From: Brachyhypopomus gauderio
Taxonomy: Eukaryota > Chordata > Actinopteri > Gymnotiformes > Hypopomidae
Reading direction: 5' to 3'
NCBI RefSeq assembly: GCF_052324685.1
Contig: NC_135219.1
Coordinates: forward strand, 22,723,316-22,787,315
DNA length: 64,000 bases
Shown: positions 1 through 10,833 of the stretch, in pieces
How positions within the stretch are numbered: position 1 is the stretch's first letter
Layout: every line of letters begins with the position of its first letter
The notes under the pieces: generated by a model
Databases searched by the model: none
What the model was told of the DNA's origin: nothing
The model's input: only the letters and a program-made list of their open reading frames with translations
Made by a program: the position numbers and the translations under genes

Positions 1-1000
1 TCTCATCAATTGGTTAAAGAACCTGGGGAAAAAAATACATTATCCTATTGTCATATTACATTATGACTATCAAAACTTCTTTTGATGTAAAGATTAATTT
101 GAAAATGATGACATAACATGCTTTGTATGGACAACAGGAAAACATTTACCGTTGTACTGGCAGAGTGAGGGACCTGATCAGTCTTCTCAACAGTCCGTGC
201 GCTTGTAACCCGTATGATGTTGTGGGTGGCTGGCTCTATTTGCTTCCAAAAGCCCATCAGGCGGGCATGGTTTGCAAATCTGTGGAATATAAAAGTTATA
301 TATAAAGTTATATAATCGCTATTTCATTCACAATGTATTTCAGACACCAGAGAAGGCCCATCCGTATACTGTGTCCTGCCATATTTTGTATTTACCTGGT
401 AAAGAATCGTATGTCGTCATCAGAGGCAGAAAACCGCTCCAAACAGAACTTGCTGACAGTTAAGTCTTCGATTTGTTTTCGGAGCCTTGATATCTCCTCT
501 TCATTTTCATTGAGGGAGAGATCAAGCGCAGCAGGCTCATTACTGACGCAGTAGTCATGTTCATGACACGGTAAGGGGTCATCATCATCATGGTCAGTCT
601 GCATCTCTGTTAGATCAGTGTTGGGTGGACGCTCTGTTCTTTCCCATACTCCAGATCATGGAGTTGGAATAGTATAGTTATTCCATTGAAATAGCACAGG
701 AAAAGCTCCAGGTCGCAGTCGTCGTCGTCCAGCAGGAGTGGGAGGTTCGAGCAGATCAGCAGCGATAAAATGTCGCAAACACACTCGGGAAGTACTCGTG
801 ACGATAAAATGATCTCTCCTGATCTTAACCATCCATTGTTTCTGCAGTTCTGAGTCCTTTGGAAAGGTGTGGAAGCTCAGGTAGGAATTACACCTTGTCG
901 ATGCTGTGCAGAATGGCACACAGCAGTGGTGGTTGGACCTGCTGTCTGTACGTTGTTGAAACGATACTTTTTTTTTTGTTTACCTGTCATGTTTAGGACA
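1..1000 (-). pseudogene. THAP-domain DDE transposase, 5' exons only (ISL2EU-like), left copy
   Basis: On the minus strand the first exon encodes a THAP zinc finger. Its ATG is near 1000, the C-x4-C pair lies near 905-920, and the conserved AFPVLF ending is near 690. The following in-frame stretch, 604-392, is acidic, then has a short leucine-rich helix (EEISRLRKQIEDL). A donor near 400 leads to a small exon at 257-125. The catalytic DDE exon lies beyond the left edge. Three lesions are visible. A run of ten T near 967 (eight in the right copy) shifts the frame just after the start. A TGA at 656-658 interrupts the reading frame after the THAP domain and is shared with the right copy. There is also a 9 bp deletion in the helix region. 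THAP domains bind DNA at transposon ends. Confidence 0.8.
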
Positions 1001-1077
1001 CGTAAACGGACAGGAGATGAAGCAAACATAATCATCAAGGTTGGCAAGCTATCAAAACATACCAACTCAAAGGGTTA

Positions 1078-1765
1078 ACATGATATCAGCCTCATGGGAC
1101 AAAAATGATGGGAAACAAACACAAGTTGTAATATCCACAACATTAACATTTTCTTAATCCAAAATCGGCGCTCTGAACCAAACCTCGTCTTTATCAAGTC
1201 TAAACTAAACTTATAAAGGAGCAGCAGCAATAACTAAGCATTATATACCAGCCAAAGATAGAAGCTGTAGGTGGTTAGCGCCTAAGGCCAAGAAGCTACA
1301 GGGGCTAGCTAAGCAAACTAAAAGGCACAGGTGGTTAGAGAGCAAAGCTAAAGGTTGCACTCCAGTTATGTAGCTTAACTAAATCCCCAACCCATAAAAC
1401 TCCGTATACAAGTGAAACATACCTGCTTTAACCCCGTCAAAACTACTAATGACTCAGTTCTGCTCCCACAATAGTACTGCACCAGGAGGCGCCTCGTCTG
1501 GGCCTCTCCCTCGATATAAGAGCAGGACTAAACACTTAGTACTGGACACTAGTCTCACATTTAAAAGCAGAATACATGAGTGAAAATGCACCGTACCTTA
1601 CAACAGCGAACACTCCGTAAAGTCGAGCTCACGCTCCAACCCTGTCGTCCCGTTGTGCTGCTTAGCTTAGCCACGCTATTGCTGCAAGGACCCCATGGTG
1701 CCCTTATCACATGCCTGATTACAGGCACACTGCAGCCTGTAACTACCTCACTCCTCCCATACCAA
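1078..1765. other. Non-coding part of the long direct repeat, upstream of the THAP gene
   Basis: I see no coding region. The segment lies upstream of the minus-strand transposase start and is nearly identical to 63230-63930, so it belongs to the repeated block. It contains short imperfect internal repeats around GGTGGTTAG (near 1270 and 1330) and a purine-rich stretch. It could hold the transposase promoter or a transposon end, but I found no matching inverted terminus. Confidence 0.5.
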
Positions 1766-1770
1766 CAAAT

Positions 1771-1947
1771 CTGTGGAGGGAGCTAAAGATCAGGGTGATG
1801 GCAAGGAGACCCTCCAACCTCAAAGAGTTGGAGCTCATCACTAAAGATGAATGGACAAAAATACCAGTGGAGACATGCAAAAAGCTGGTCAGCAATTACA
1901 GGAAGCGTTTGATTGCTGTAAATAAAGGCTTTTCTATTAATTATTGA
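1771..1947 (+). pseudogene. Tc1/mariner transposase C-terminal fragment
   Basis: The open frame begins [14 protein letters not shown] and ends in KRLIAVNKG before a TGA. This is the last 55-60 residues of a fish Tc1 transposase, downstream of the catalytic glutamate, where family members read NPIENLW. A short 3' tail follows to about 2015. Everything upstream of the LW pair is missing, so this is a dead 3' fragment. The same truncation point occurs at the right end of the window (from about 63925), showing that the fragment was already fixed beside the THAP element before duplication. Confidence 0.85.
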
Positions 1948-2132
1948 GAAGGGTCTGAATAATTTTGGACATGCTACTTTTTGTTCAAATGTGAATAAAA
2001 GCTGAGAATTTTTTTTCCCCACAATGATGCCTCTTGTACATCATCGTATTATCTCCTGGGAGATTTCCAGTCAAAAATATAATTTCTGGTTAAATAAAAG
2101 TAAATTTAAGTCAAAATTTGACAGGGGTATGA

Positions 2133-2137
<5 letters not shown>

Positions 2138-2196
<59 letters not shown>

Positions 2197-2226
2197 GCGC
2201 GCTCGCGCACACACACACACACACAT
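2138..2226. repeat. Compound TA/CA microsatellite
   Basis: About 20 TA dinucleotides run directly into CA repeats interrupted by a short GC-alternating core (CGCGCGCTCGCGC). Open frames of tyrosine/isoleucine and threonine/histidine across it are artefacts of the repeat. Confidence 0.97.
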
Positions 2227-2439
2227 CATGAAAGCACGTATTTGTAATGTACTTAGATGTATATATGATACATATGTGAAACAAAAGTTAATATCATACT
2301 TTGCTAAAAGGTAAAAACATGTTTTTACTTTTTGTTCTTTCTGCATGTTTAGGGGTTAGTGATGTATTTTGTATTACAATACAATGTAGTATACTAATTC
2401 AAATGTTTTATGGAAGTTGTTTTAAGTTTCTTATATTTT

Positions 2440-3597
2440 AGCCTGTAGCAACAAGGAACACAAAAAATTCCAAGTCCAGCATTATGTCTGCACATACCGC
2501 TTCAGTCAGGATCACTTGGAACTTTTGTTCCATTCTGTCAGGGCATCAGGTAGAAATTTCACATTATAATTAGTCTTTTCAGTCCGTGAGCCAGAGCGGA
2601 TATTGGTACCATCTGGGTGGGCATTCTAGTAGAGAATATACATCACTTGTTTACAATATTATAGACCTCTTCAGACACCTATGCATTTGTTTTTATAGCC
2701 TACCTGTGGAAGAAACATGGTTATACAGTTATTACCATACTTACATTTCATAGCCTGTGAGGAAACATGGTTATACAGTTTCCACACTTACCCTTAGAAG
2801 ATGTGTCTTTGATGACTATGACTGTCCTCATTAAATATCTCTGTCATCTAAGTGTGCAAATGTTTTAGATTTTTTTAGGAGGCTGGAATAACAGTCCCAC
2901 TGCAGGGCAGTTCCAGGGCGTTTTCCATCGTCTGATGGTGCGCTGTGGTGTCTCACCAAGTACGTCGGGCAACGTGGCAGCACAAGATGAGACTGTATCA
3001 CTATCGGCTGCAGACATGCACTCTGCTTTAATGGTAGAAGAAGAGCTCCCGTCCCCATCTGCAAACATTTCTGCAGTCATATGTGACCACAGTTACCTGC
3101 CCACCTGCTTTGGTGGTCTTGTGGACAATGCCCTGGTCTACATTTCAGGGTTTGTTGTCTGAAAAATTCTGAAAAAACTGTCCTGTGAGGTGTGCCGTGC
3201 AAGCCTTGTCAAAGGTGCTGTACCCTCATCCTTTGACCAGAGCTACCACCTGCTTCAACTTAAAAACAATGGTGGTCTGATGATCCCCTCAGATGGAACA
3301 GTGAAGGTGGTCAGAGCAGCAGAGCGTGTGATACGCCAAAAATCAACAGGTGTCAGTGTGTCCTTTGTCAACCAGTTCGTTCGGGCTGAGATTGGTTCTG
3401 AAGATGTGTTTTTACTCGGGGAGCACTTTGCCGAAACCCAATTCGAAATCGAGAACCATAATTTCATGCTCCTGTCATTTGTTGTCTCTGTATTTCACAA
3501 TTTAAGGCTGCACTACATCGCAAAATTAACTACCCTGGAGATACAGAGTGTCAGCACACGCAAGAAATTGTGCAAAAACAGTTATTTTTTCAAATAA
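2440..3597 (+). pseudogene. P-element/THAP9-like transposase, C-terminal exons
   Basis: Two exons are recognisable. The first ends at 2549 with a GT donor and reads SQDHLELLFHSVRASG. The second starts after an AG at 2877-2878 and continues GGWNNSPTAGQF in matching phase. This is the GGWNNNPT-type signature of P-element and THAP9 transposases. The second exon continues through 3597 with a CEVC zinc-ligand-like motif, LLQLKNNGGLMIPS and a C-terminal LHYIAKL stretch, all typical of the end of this family. One in-frame TGA at 3160-3162 interrupts it. No N-terminal THAP domain or catalytic core is visible upstream, so this is a 5'-truncated remnant. P-type transposases cut and paste DNA in the nucleus. 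Confidence 0.72.
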
Positions 3598-3827
3598 TGT
3601 ATCATGAATGGAATGTTCTTGGGGAGGGGCTTATAGAATATAATGGGGTGTAACTAGGCAGAGGGGGGACGAGCCTGGGAGAGCAGGCTCGTAATGTATG
3701 TGATGACGGGATCTATGTGACTTTGCAGTCACCGATCTTTAAACTCTGATTAAGAGGACTCAATTTAATACTGTTTTATTTCTTTCCATGAACGCGTGTT
3801 GTAAATATGTATATAGCTGTAGGTGTC

Positions 3828-4190
3828 TCAAATAAATGTGCAAAGGAAAATTGCACAGTAGGGGGCGAGAACGAGTCCAGAGATAGTTTGTGAGGTAGAA
3901 ATCAGCTCAGCTGTTCCAGAGTCTGATGCACAGTCTATCAGAGCTACAATCCCGGCAGCAGACTCATCTGGATTCTCCATGAAATCAAACATTTTGATGG
4001 TGATCCCACATTCTGGACTGAAATATTGAACAGCGAGGGGAAACATCTTCCTGTTGCTTTTATTTGATGCATCTGTGTGTAATGAGAATGGTCAGGATTT
4101 ATCTGATGTTAGGGCCTTCACAACGTCACCCACTGCCTTTGGAGCAAGGACATCTTTAACCACTGCCTCTGCCTTTGTTCTCCCTAAATT
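3828..4190 (-). pseudogene. hAT-like transposase fragment
   Basis: The minus-strand frame at 4046-3828 contains LAVQYFSPECGITIKMFDF followed by MENPDESAAGIVALI. This pattern recurs in the middle of hAT/ZBED-type transposases. No start, zinc finger or dimerisation domain is present. The preceding minus-strand sequence, up to about 4190, looks like the same gene in broken frames. It is a short decayed relic. Confidence 0.45.
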
Positions 4191-4199
4191 TTTAATCTG

Positions 4200-5048
4200 A
4201 AAGAATATTTTGAAAGAATATTTTGATGCAGTTTATGTGCACAGTCAGCACTGTTGTAACTGAGGTTGTGACTGTGTGGTGCTGCGGTAACCTGGAGAGA
4301 ATGAGTGAGATGACAAATTCTTAATTAAATTGAATCAGATCATTCAAACAGTTAAACAGAGGTTTAGATTTAATCTATTGACATGATTTGTTCTTTCAAT
4401 AGTAGTTTCAATAGGAAACTGAATCAGTAATAACAATGATCTGTACCATATCAGTGTCAATATTTTACAAACCTTTCAATTTGCCTTAAATTCATCTTAA
4501 TTTGCCTTAAATGATGCTATTCAGTCATCAATGTGCCTCTTCCCACTCACATTTGCATCTCTACATAAGCTTTCGTTTCTGGGGACGTGGTGGAGTGTGT
4601 AGCAGAAGACATTTTTTTGTGGGACGGGTGTGTGGCGTGACGTCTGTTGCTAGGAAACGGTGATGGCACCACCACCACGGAGGATCCACCACCATTTTGC
4701 TGGCCTTAGTATTTCCTGTTTTTTTATTTCATGCTGAATTGTTACATTTATTGGTGATGTGTGTGTGACAGAGATGAGTATTGGACACTTGAAAATACTC
4801 TTTTGGGCCGACGCCAGTCACCATGCCAATGACAACAATTTACACAGAAGAACAATTTAGACCTGTAAGGGATAATGTCCATTTTGGTGTAGGCATATCT
4901 GGTTAGGCAGGAGGTGGCTGGCCCAGGATGGATCTCTGGAAAAGGCTTGTCTCTCCTCATCTGTGTTCCTCGAGAAAATAAAACAGGGAAAATTAGCTCT
5001 GTATAAGGACATACACAGGACAGATTAGATTATAAACATTTCTGGAGT
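4200..5048. other. Intergenic stretch; LINE-associated sequence from about 4880
   Basis: No gene is visible in 4200-4870. The portion 4880-5048 resembles 14750-14935 (shared features include AAAGGCTTGTCTCTCC and ATTTCTGGAGTGTG followed by a CAGCAACTCC block). It is probably LINE sequence lying upstream of the ORF1 remnant. Confidence 0.5.
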
Positions 5049-5951
5049 GTGGCAGCAACTCCGGCATTAAGTCAGGTATTCATCAGTGGCCCTGTGCCTG
5101 CAGGGGGCTGCAATATGTTCTCAAGGCTACTGGCATTAAATGTTTGGCTGCAGAAAACCTGCAGGTCAAATGAACTGAACTTCATTGACAACTTCAATCT
5201 GTTTTTTGGGAAGAGAGAATTCTTCAATCGAGATGGACTGCAAACTAACAAGAGGGGTGTCAATCTCCTGTCAGAAAACTTTATTTTCTCTCTGTGTAAC
5301 TTCTCTGTTTCAACTGGTGAAGAAATGTCAGCGTTAACACCCAAGGACACCGTCGCCACTACAGAGACACAACATCCTCCCCCCACAGAGGATGCGGAGT
5401 AATTAGATGGGAGCCATGTGCTGTATCAGCTGCCAGAAACACCACAACCGAATAGACAATCTACACCATCCTCCATCTCATCATCACCTCACCTGAACTT
5501 CCCAGAAACCATGGAGAAGCTTGTATCTGTAGGGACAAGACTGACACTTTCACTGTCAGCGAGTCCTCAGGTACAGCGGCAAATCACTTCAACTTCTCCC
5601 CCACAGTCCTTAATAAACAAATCTCCCCCACAACCTCAAAGTAAAAAACAAGCTCATAATCCACCAAATAGACAGCTCCGCTCGCGAGCTCATCACCAGC
5701 AGGAGCTCCACCCACCTTCCACCACCGTAAAGGAAAATTTACATCTTTTGGGTCCGTGCTGCTACAGTGTTGATATCAGCGGTACATATTTTCAAAACAA
5801 GCATGGACCCTGTGTCCCAATTATCTCTCCCATTCCAGTTCTGATCAGAAGCAGAAAGAACAAGGAGTTTAGGTCAGATACTGTGAATACATCCAACCTA
5901 CAGTATGTTGGAAGTATCTCAGTCTCTGAACCAAAATGTACAGGTTATTAA
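5049..5951 (+). pseudogene. L2-type LINE ORF1 remnant with SGNH/esterase-like end
   Basis: The frame begins inside an SGNH-hydrolase-like domain: FISGPVPAGG, then FSRLLALNVWLQ, then NFIDNFNLFF and RDGLQTNKRGVNLLSENF. The last block corresponds to the D-G-x-H block of esterases, here with Q where His is expected. ORF1 proteins of CR1/L2 LINEs often carry such an esterase. A stop at 5400-5402 interrupts the frame. The same frame then continues as a proline/serine-rich tail to 5951. The N-terminal half is absent, so the LINE is 5' truncated or rearranged. ORF2 starts in another frame near 5905, overlapping the end. Confidence 0.65.
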
Positions 5952-7150
5952 GTTAGCTCTACTAAATATCAGATCTATTACAAACAAGTCTTATCTAATT
6001 AATGATTTAACTACATCTTATGGGCTTGATTTCATGCTTTTAACAGAGACATGGTTAAATTCATATAGTGCTGATATTGTGCTAACTGAGTCGGCTCCAC
6101 CAAACTTTAACTTTTTAAATGTTTCTCACAATGGCAAGAAAGGGGGAGGTGTAGCAATGCTGTTTAATGATACTTTCCAATGCAAACAGTTACCACTTGG
6201 CGATTTCACATCTTTTGAATATTTGAGTGCAATTTTAAAAGGGGTACAAAGAATATTACTAGTAACTGTCTACAGGCCTCCTGGGTACAATGCGAATTTT
6301 ATTGATGATTTCACAGATATGTTATCTTTTATTTCTACTGAATTTGATCATTTTGTTATTGCTGGTGATTTTAACATTCATATTGATAATCACCATTGAT
6401 AGTTATGCCAAAGAATTCTATGATGTACTTGAATCTTTTGAACTTTCTCAGCATGTGTCTGGAAGCACGCACTGCCATGGTCACACTTTGGATGTGGTTA
6501 TCTCAAATGGTCTTAACATTTCAGCCTGTATTAAGGATGTTGCATTGTCTGATCACTACTGTGTATTTTTTGAAATGTGGATTTCAATCCATAGCAATGC
6601 CAGGCAGGTTAGGTTAAAGAAAAGACAGATAAATGAAAGGACAGCTGCACTTTTTGTTACCAAAGTGTGCTCTGCACCTTGCCAACTATCAGGCTCTGTT
6701 GATACTCTGCTGGATAGTTTCAACTCAAAAACTGCCAGTATTTTGGATCAGATTGCACCAGTTAGAGTTAAAACCATGCAATGTAAGCAGAAAGCTCCAT
6801 GGAGAAATGATCCTGCAGTTCAGCACCAAAAAAGAGAATGCAGAAAGGCTGAGCTCAGATGGCGTAAAACCAACCTTCACGTACAAAGATTTTCAAAGAT
6901 AGGCTGCGTGATTACAATAAAATAATGTGCAAAGCTCGACAATCCTTCTTCTCTAGCATTATTAACAATAGCAAAGTGCTTTTCACTATGGTTGACAGAC
7001 TAACAAACCCACCTACATATATGACCCCTGAGCTAGTTTCAATTGAGAGATGTAATGAGTTTGCAAAATTCTTTAATACTAAAATCCATAATATCAGACA
7101 AGCCATCTGTACGCCTACATCCACCAATGAGCCAATTTTCTATCCAAAAC
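5905..7150 (+). pseudogene. LINE ORF2, apurinic endonuclease and linker
   Basis: The frame shows AP-endonuclease motifs in order: LLNIRSITNK near the start, LTETWLN with the catalytic Glu, GGGVAMLF, TVYRPPG, AGDFNIHID, and after a frameshift near 6390, TLDVVIS and ALSDHYCVFFE (the S-D-H motif). The linker to the reverse transcriptase continues past 6925 in another frame (MCKARQSFFSSIIN) until a MITE interrupts it at 7151. At least two frameshifts make it inactive. The endonuclease of L2/CR1 LINEs nicks target DNA to start reverse transcription. Confidence 0.82.
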
Positions 7151-7329
7151 CGGAGTTGTATAATCCAGGTTCAGAAAGTAAAAGTCCTCACCAGGATTTT
7201 GCTCAGGCTTCCTGGATTGTGTTGATTCCACTAATTTTACATGGATTGCACTAATTAAAAAAATCTATCAAGCTTGAGCAAAATCCTGGTGAGGATTTTT
7301 ACTTTCTGAACCTGGATTATACAACTCTG
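7151..7329. mobile_element. Foldback hAT-type MITE inside the LINE, 8 bp TSD
   Basis: The ends form a long inverted repeat of about 55 bp, beginning CGGAGTTGTATAATCC and ending with its near complement. The flanks on both sides are the same 8 bp, TCCAAAAC (7143-7150 and 7330-7337). The 179 bp element has no coding capacity. An 8 bp duplication and long terminal inverted repeats fit a non-autonomous hAT. Confidence 0.9.
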
Positions 7330-7504
7330 TCCAAAACCACGCAAAATGTTCAACATGTCCCAGTTTAGTACTATTAACGAAGAAGGTTTAATTGATACAG
7401 TGAGTCATCTCAAATCATCCACTTGCAGCCTTGATAATGGTAATGACCAACCAAGTTTTTAAAGAATGTCTTTTCCGCAATATCAATGAACATTCTTCAA
7501 ATAG

Positions 7505-8119
7505 TGTGACAGAAATGATTGATTATTGACTAATCATCATTGATTAGATCATGTTTAGTTATTATAAGAGATCATTATGAACTTTATGATTTAGGACATG
7601 TCCATTCTGACTAAGCAGAAGGACTACAATAATGAAGTAGTGTGTTTCAGTGTAATCATGTACTTATGTTCAGTTCATATTATGCATGTGTGCTATACTG
7701 TGACCCAGGTCAGGGAGAGTGCTGAGCGTAAGAGCACTCTGTTAACTGGTAGTCACTAGGCTACTAGTCTTGGGTCATTTAGCTTTCTCTGTGTTCAACT
7801 GATACATCAGTTGCTTCCGCTAACTCTAGGGAAGTCCATATTAGGAGATACACACATGTGAGACAAAGTAGCCTGCTGGCCGCTTATGTTTTGGAACATG
7901 CTTCGCTAAAGATAACCTGCTGTTAGAACTGCTGAATTGTGTTTAAGATTGTATATAAGCAGGGGGACTGCCCCCCTGCCTTCAGAGTTGTCATGCTTGA
8001 ATGAGACTCTCGTGTCTGTGTCTGTCTTTGTCCTATTTATATATATTTATATTTTTGTAATAAATTAATCATTTAACCACGTCTGAGTCCTCATCCATTT
8101 CCAGAAAATTTCTACGACA
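7505..8119 (+). mobile_element. Solo LTR in the LINE, 4 bp TSD
   Basis: The segment begins TGTGACAG and ends CTACGACA, has TG...CA termini, and is flanked by ATAG on both sides (7501-7504 and 8120-8123). It contains a TATA-like GTATATAAGCAGG near 7953 and an AATAAA near 8060, the order expected of a plus-strand LTR promoter and polyadenylation region. No internal retroviral or Gypsy genes remain, so it is a recombined solo LTR of 615 bp. A 4 bp duplication fits an ERV or Gypsy origin. Confidence 0.85.
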
Positions 8120-8517
8120 ATAGTAAATTCTTCACTCATGTCAGGTGTATTTCCGAGTGCATTAAAAACTGCAGTTGTGAAGCCTATCTTGAAAAAGAAA
8201 ACTCTAGATGCAAACTTGTTGAATAATTATAGACCAATTTTTAATCTACCCTTCAAGGTAATTATGCACTTTCTGTCCACAAATAGCTGTCTAGACCAAT
8301 TTCAGTCTGGCTTCCGACCTAATCATAGTACTGAGACTGCACTCATTAGGGTTATCAATGACATTCGGGTAAATACAGACTCAGGAAACATGTCTGTTCT
8401 ACTACTGCTCGATCTCAGCGCTGCCTTTGACACCATTGACCACAAAATTCTCATAGATAGACTTGAGAACTGGGTTGGACTCTCAGGAACTGTCCTAAAA
8501 TGGTTCATACCTTATGG
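8120..8517 (+). pseudogene. LINE ORF2, reverse transcriptase N-terminal half
   Basis: Directly after the solo LTR the LINE resumes: GVFPSALKTAVVKPILKK, NNYRPI, then QSGFRPNHSTETALIRV and LLLLDLSAAFDTIDH. The last contains the first catalytic Asp of the L2/CR1 palm. The frame breaks off at about 8517, where the sequence switches abruptly to an inverted LINE piece. The YADD motif and thumb are therefore missing. Confidence 0.87.
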
Positions 8518-8692
8518 GGTAGTCTGCGAGATTAAGCACTAGATCTGGAATTTTCTGTCTTGAGGCCTTAGGGCCCAGGAGGAGAACTTCTGTCTTGTTC
8601 TCATTAAGTTGGAGGAAGTTTAGAGACATCCAGCTTTTAATATCTCTTACACAGGCCTCAATTTTTCCTAAATTGAGCTTGTCGTCATGTGG
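8518..8692 (-). pseudogene. Inverted LINE reverse transcriptase fragment
   Basis: The minus-strand frame reads [20 protein letters not shown], then NENKTEVLLLGPK. This is the segment just after the YADD motif in L2-type reverse transcriptase. It is closely related to 15232-15420 (minus). It meets the plus-strand LINE head-on at about 8517. Confidence 0.82.
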
Positions 8693-8925
8693 GAGTAGCG
8701 TTTCAGGGCCGGGAGGGGCGGAGAAAGGCCTTGGCCACGAAGCTTCAGCCTCTCGATCTTGGGTCGCCGTAACTGGATCTTCTGCTCGGTCTTGTCCTCC
8801 GAGGTCAGCTGCGTAACTGCCCTCTCTGCCATTGCTGTGGTCACAGGGTGACAACGAATCAAAAAGTAAGATACTGGAAGGGGGGAGTTTTTATATAAGC
8901 AGCCTTTGACTGTTACGCTGCTAAT
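8668..8925 (-). other. Possible promoter and truncated first exon of an unidentified gene
   Basis: On the minus strand a TATA-like TTATATAAAAA (near 8890-8900) lies about 60 bp upstream of an ATG at 8832. The ATG opens a 45-50 codon frame, MAERAVTQLTSEDKTEQKIQ and so on, rich in Lys, Arg, Glu and Gln. The frame runs into the inverted LINE at about 8692. I do not recognise the protein. It may be a first exon cut by LINE insertion or a chance frame. It lies on the same strand as, and downstream of, the lysine-rich gene at 9130-10736. Confidence 0.3.
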
Positions 8926-9129
8926 AATACAGCCATATAAATAGCACCTTCCAGTGTTGAAAAGACATCCTTGAATTATGCCGCTAATACAAAGTATGAG
9001 AAAGTCTTAGTATGTGTAGGATGAGAGAAATGTTAGTTGTAAGAACTACATTGGTCATAACAAAGCAGCTGTCTGCCCCCATTTTTTTCCACTTACTCTT
9101 GCGTATAGAAGGTGAAGTCACTCCTGGAG

Positions 9130-10736
9130 TTACTGATTCCTGGTCTTTAGGCCCATGCGGTTCATGAAGCCCATTAAAGACCAGTCATCTCTGGTAGGGG
9201 AGGTGTTGTGCTGCAGGCTCTTAAGGGGGACCCCGTTGGCTTCATTCTGCTGCAATGTGGTCAACCTCGTGGTCTCTGTCTCCTCCACCTTCTGCTGCAG
9301 TGTGGTGGACTTTGTGGTGTCTTTCTCTTCTCCCTGATTGGGAACAACAATGATGGAGCAGTCAGTGGCTGAAGTGGTCTTGCTGTGTGACTTTGGAAAG
9401 GGCCGCGTCCTGATGCGTCGGACCAACTGATTCTGGAGATTTTTTCTCAGTCTGTTCTTCAATTTTCTTGTGAAGGCCACGATCTTGGAAATATTTGGCC
9501 TACCCCGAACAGCTCGGTTTGAGAGATGCAGTTGCTTCGAGCATATTGGAAGCTCTCCTGCCGGAGAGGGTGTAGCTCTCTCCTGTGCTGTGTTTTTTTG
9601 AGTGCTCTCCTCATGCATGCCTCCCAGTCCAGGTGAGTCCTTTACCGCACAAGTTCTCCATGATGTTGGTGTCTGCAGGTTCTTGCCTTTTTTGTCACCT
9701 GAGTCACCTTTACTTGGTTTGGGTCCAAGCTCATGGAAAACCTGGATGGACTGCGCCAATTGTTGAACAAGTTTCTTTCTACTTGTCTGGCTCACCTCAG
9801 TGGACCCAGCGTTTGTGGCAGCGGATGTTCCTGAGGTGACCTGTTTCCTGTTTTTTCCCTTTCCCTGGATGGTCCTGGCAACAGCCTGTTCAGCATCTGC
9901 CCTCTTTTTTTTACTCTCATTCTTATTATTGGCACCTTTCTCTTTCTTTCTCTTACTAATCTGCCTCTTCCCTGCATCTTTCCTCTCATGTTCTACTGGA
10001 CTCTTACTCTCACATCTCAAATCTTCTCTGTTGTTCTCTTGGCTGCTGGCCTTCCTCTTCCTCTTGCTGTGTGCATGTGATGATTCAGGGTCTCCCACCA
10101 TCACTGACGTCTTAGGGACTCCGAGTTCTGTGACGTCCTTTCCTGTGGTCCAGTCATTGTCTTTATGACCTAATCTCTTATGTTGAGGTGAATTGCAGGA
10201 CCCTTCTTCCTCTATCATCTTTCTGAGTCTGGCTTCAAAGTTCCCAGGATCATACACATCAAAACTTATTTTACGCTTTGCCTGGTCTGTCCTGCTCTCC
10301 TCCTGTTTCCTGAGTGGGACAAAAGTGCTCTGTGGGCTGGGCATGGTCTGGAGCTGCTGACTCTGGCCAAAGGCTGAGTGGGGGAGTCCTCCTAGAACCA
10401 TCAGGTTTGGTTGTGGGTAATTCCCATAATACGTCCACGGAGACACCAGTGGGGGAACCACACCTCCAAATGTTGGGATGTGTCCTATCCAACAGAAATA
10501 CTGGCATTGTAATATTGTGTTTTCACAAATTTAAGGTGGATGCATTGTTGAATACAAACGTATATACTTTAAAACATTTACATTGAAAGTTAGCATCTTA
10601 GGATATGTGTTTCTTAGTCAGTTTTGATTTTTGTAATGTTATTATTAAGGCTTTGTAAGAAATGTTAACCTACCAGCAGCTCTGACAGGATGGACTGGAA
10701 TGTTCTGGACAGGGTTACCCATGAATAGTCCATTTC
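9130..10736 (-). CDS. Uncharacterised lysine/arginine-rich protein, last two exons seen
   Basis: The main exon runs from an AG acceptor at 10485 to a TAA at 9130-9132 and is open for about 450 codons. No ATG is required at its start, because a small upstream exon (10736-10674, GNGLFMGNPVQ...) has a GT donor in matching phase 1. Earlier exons are not identified. The start is proline/glycine-rich (PTFGGVVPPLVSPWTYYG), then comes a conserved-looking ISFDVYDPGNFEARLRKMI. A long lysine-rich region with several candidate nuclear localisation signals (SKRKRKA, KRKKEK, KKKRAD) follows, then LAQSIQVFHELGPK, and a tail ending in SLMGFMNRMGL. No enzymatic domain is visible. The ISFDVYDPG and SIQVFHELG segments faintly recall the C2orf78/DUF4629 family, but this is memory, not a search. 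Base composition and an intact frame suggest a real host gene, perhaps nuclear. Confidence 0.6.
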
Positions 10737-10833
10737 CTGTTCACAAATTATATTGATTCTTAAATTATATCCAGTCATCTTACAACAGTTCTCAGGACAC
10801 TTATTTTTTTTAATAGATAAGAATTACTATTTG

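Larger units (their letters stand above)
1..1838. repeat. Direct long repeat, left copy (partner 62154-64000)
   Basis: This block matches 62154-64000 base for base apart from scattered substitutions and a few small indels, for example 3 bp near 461 and 9 bp near 500. It holds the 5' half of a THAP transposase gene, about 700 bp of non-coding DNA and the beginning of a Tc1 tail. Both copies have the same orientation and run off a window edge, so the true repeat is longer than seen. Because the unrelated Tc1 fragment sits at the same junction in both, a duplicated block is likelier than two separate transposon insertions. Confidence 0.93.

Noticed and set aside
2024-2346. Frames with Tyr/Ile and Thr/His runs
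   Set aside because: Translation of the TA/CA microsatellite.
5072-5386. 104-residue minus frame
   Set aside because: Antisense of the LINE ORF1 esterase segment.
9800-10168. 122-residue hydrophobic plus-strand frame
   Set aside because: Shadow of the lysine-rich minus-strand gene; lysine codons read as Phe/Leu on the other strand.
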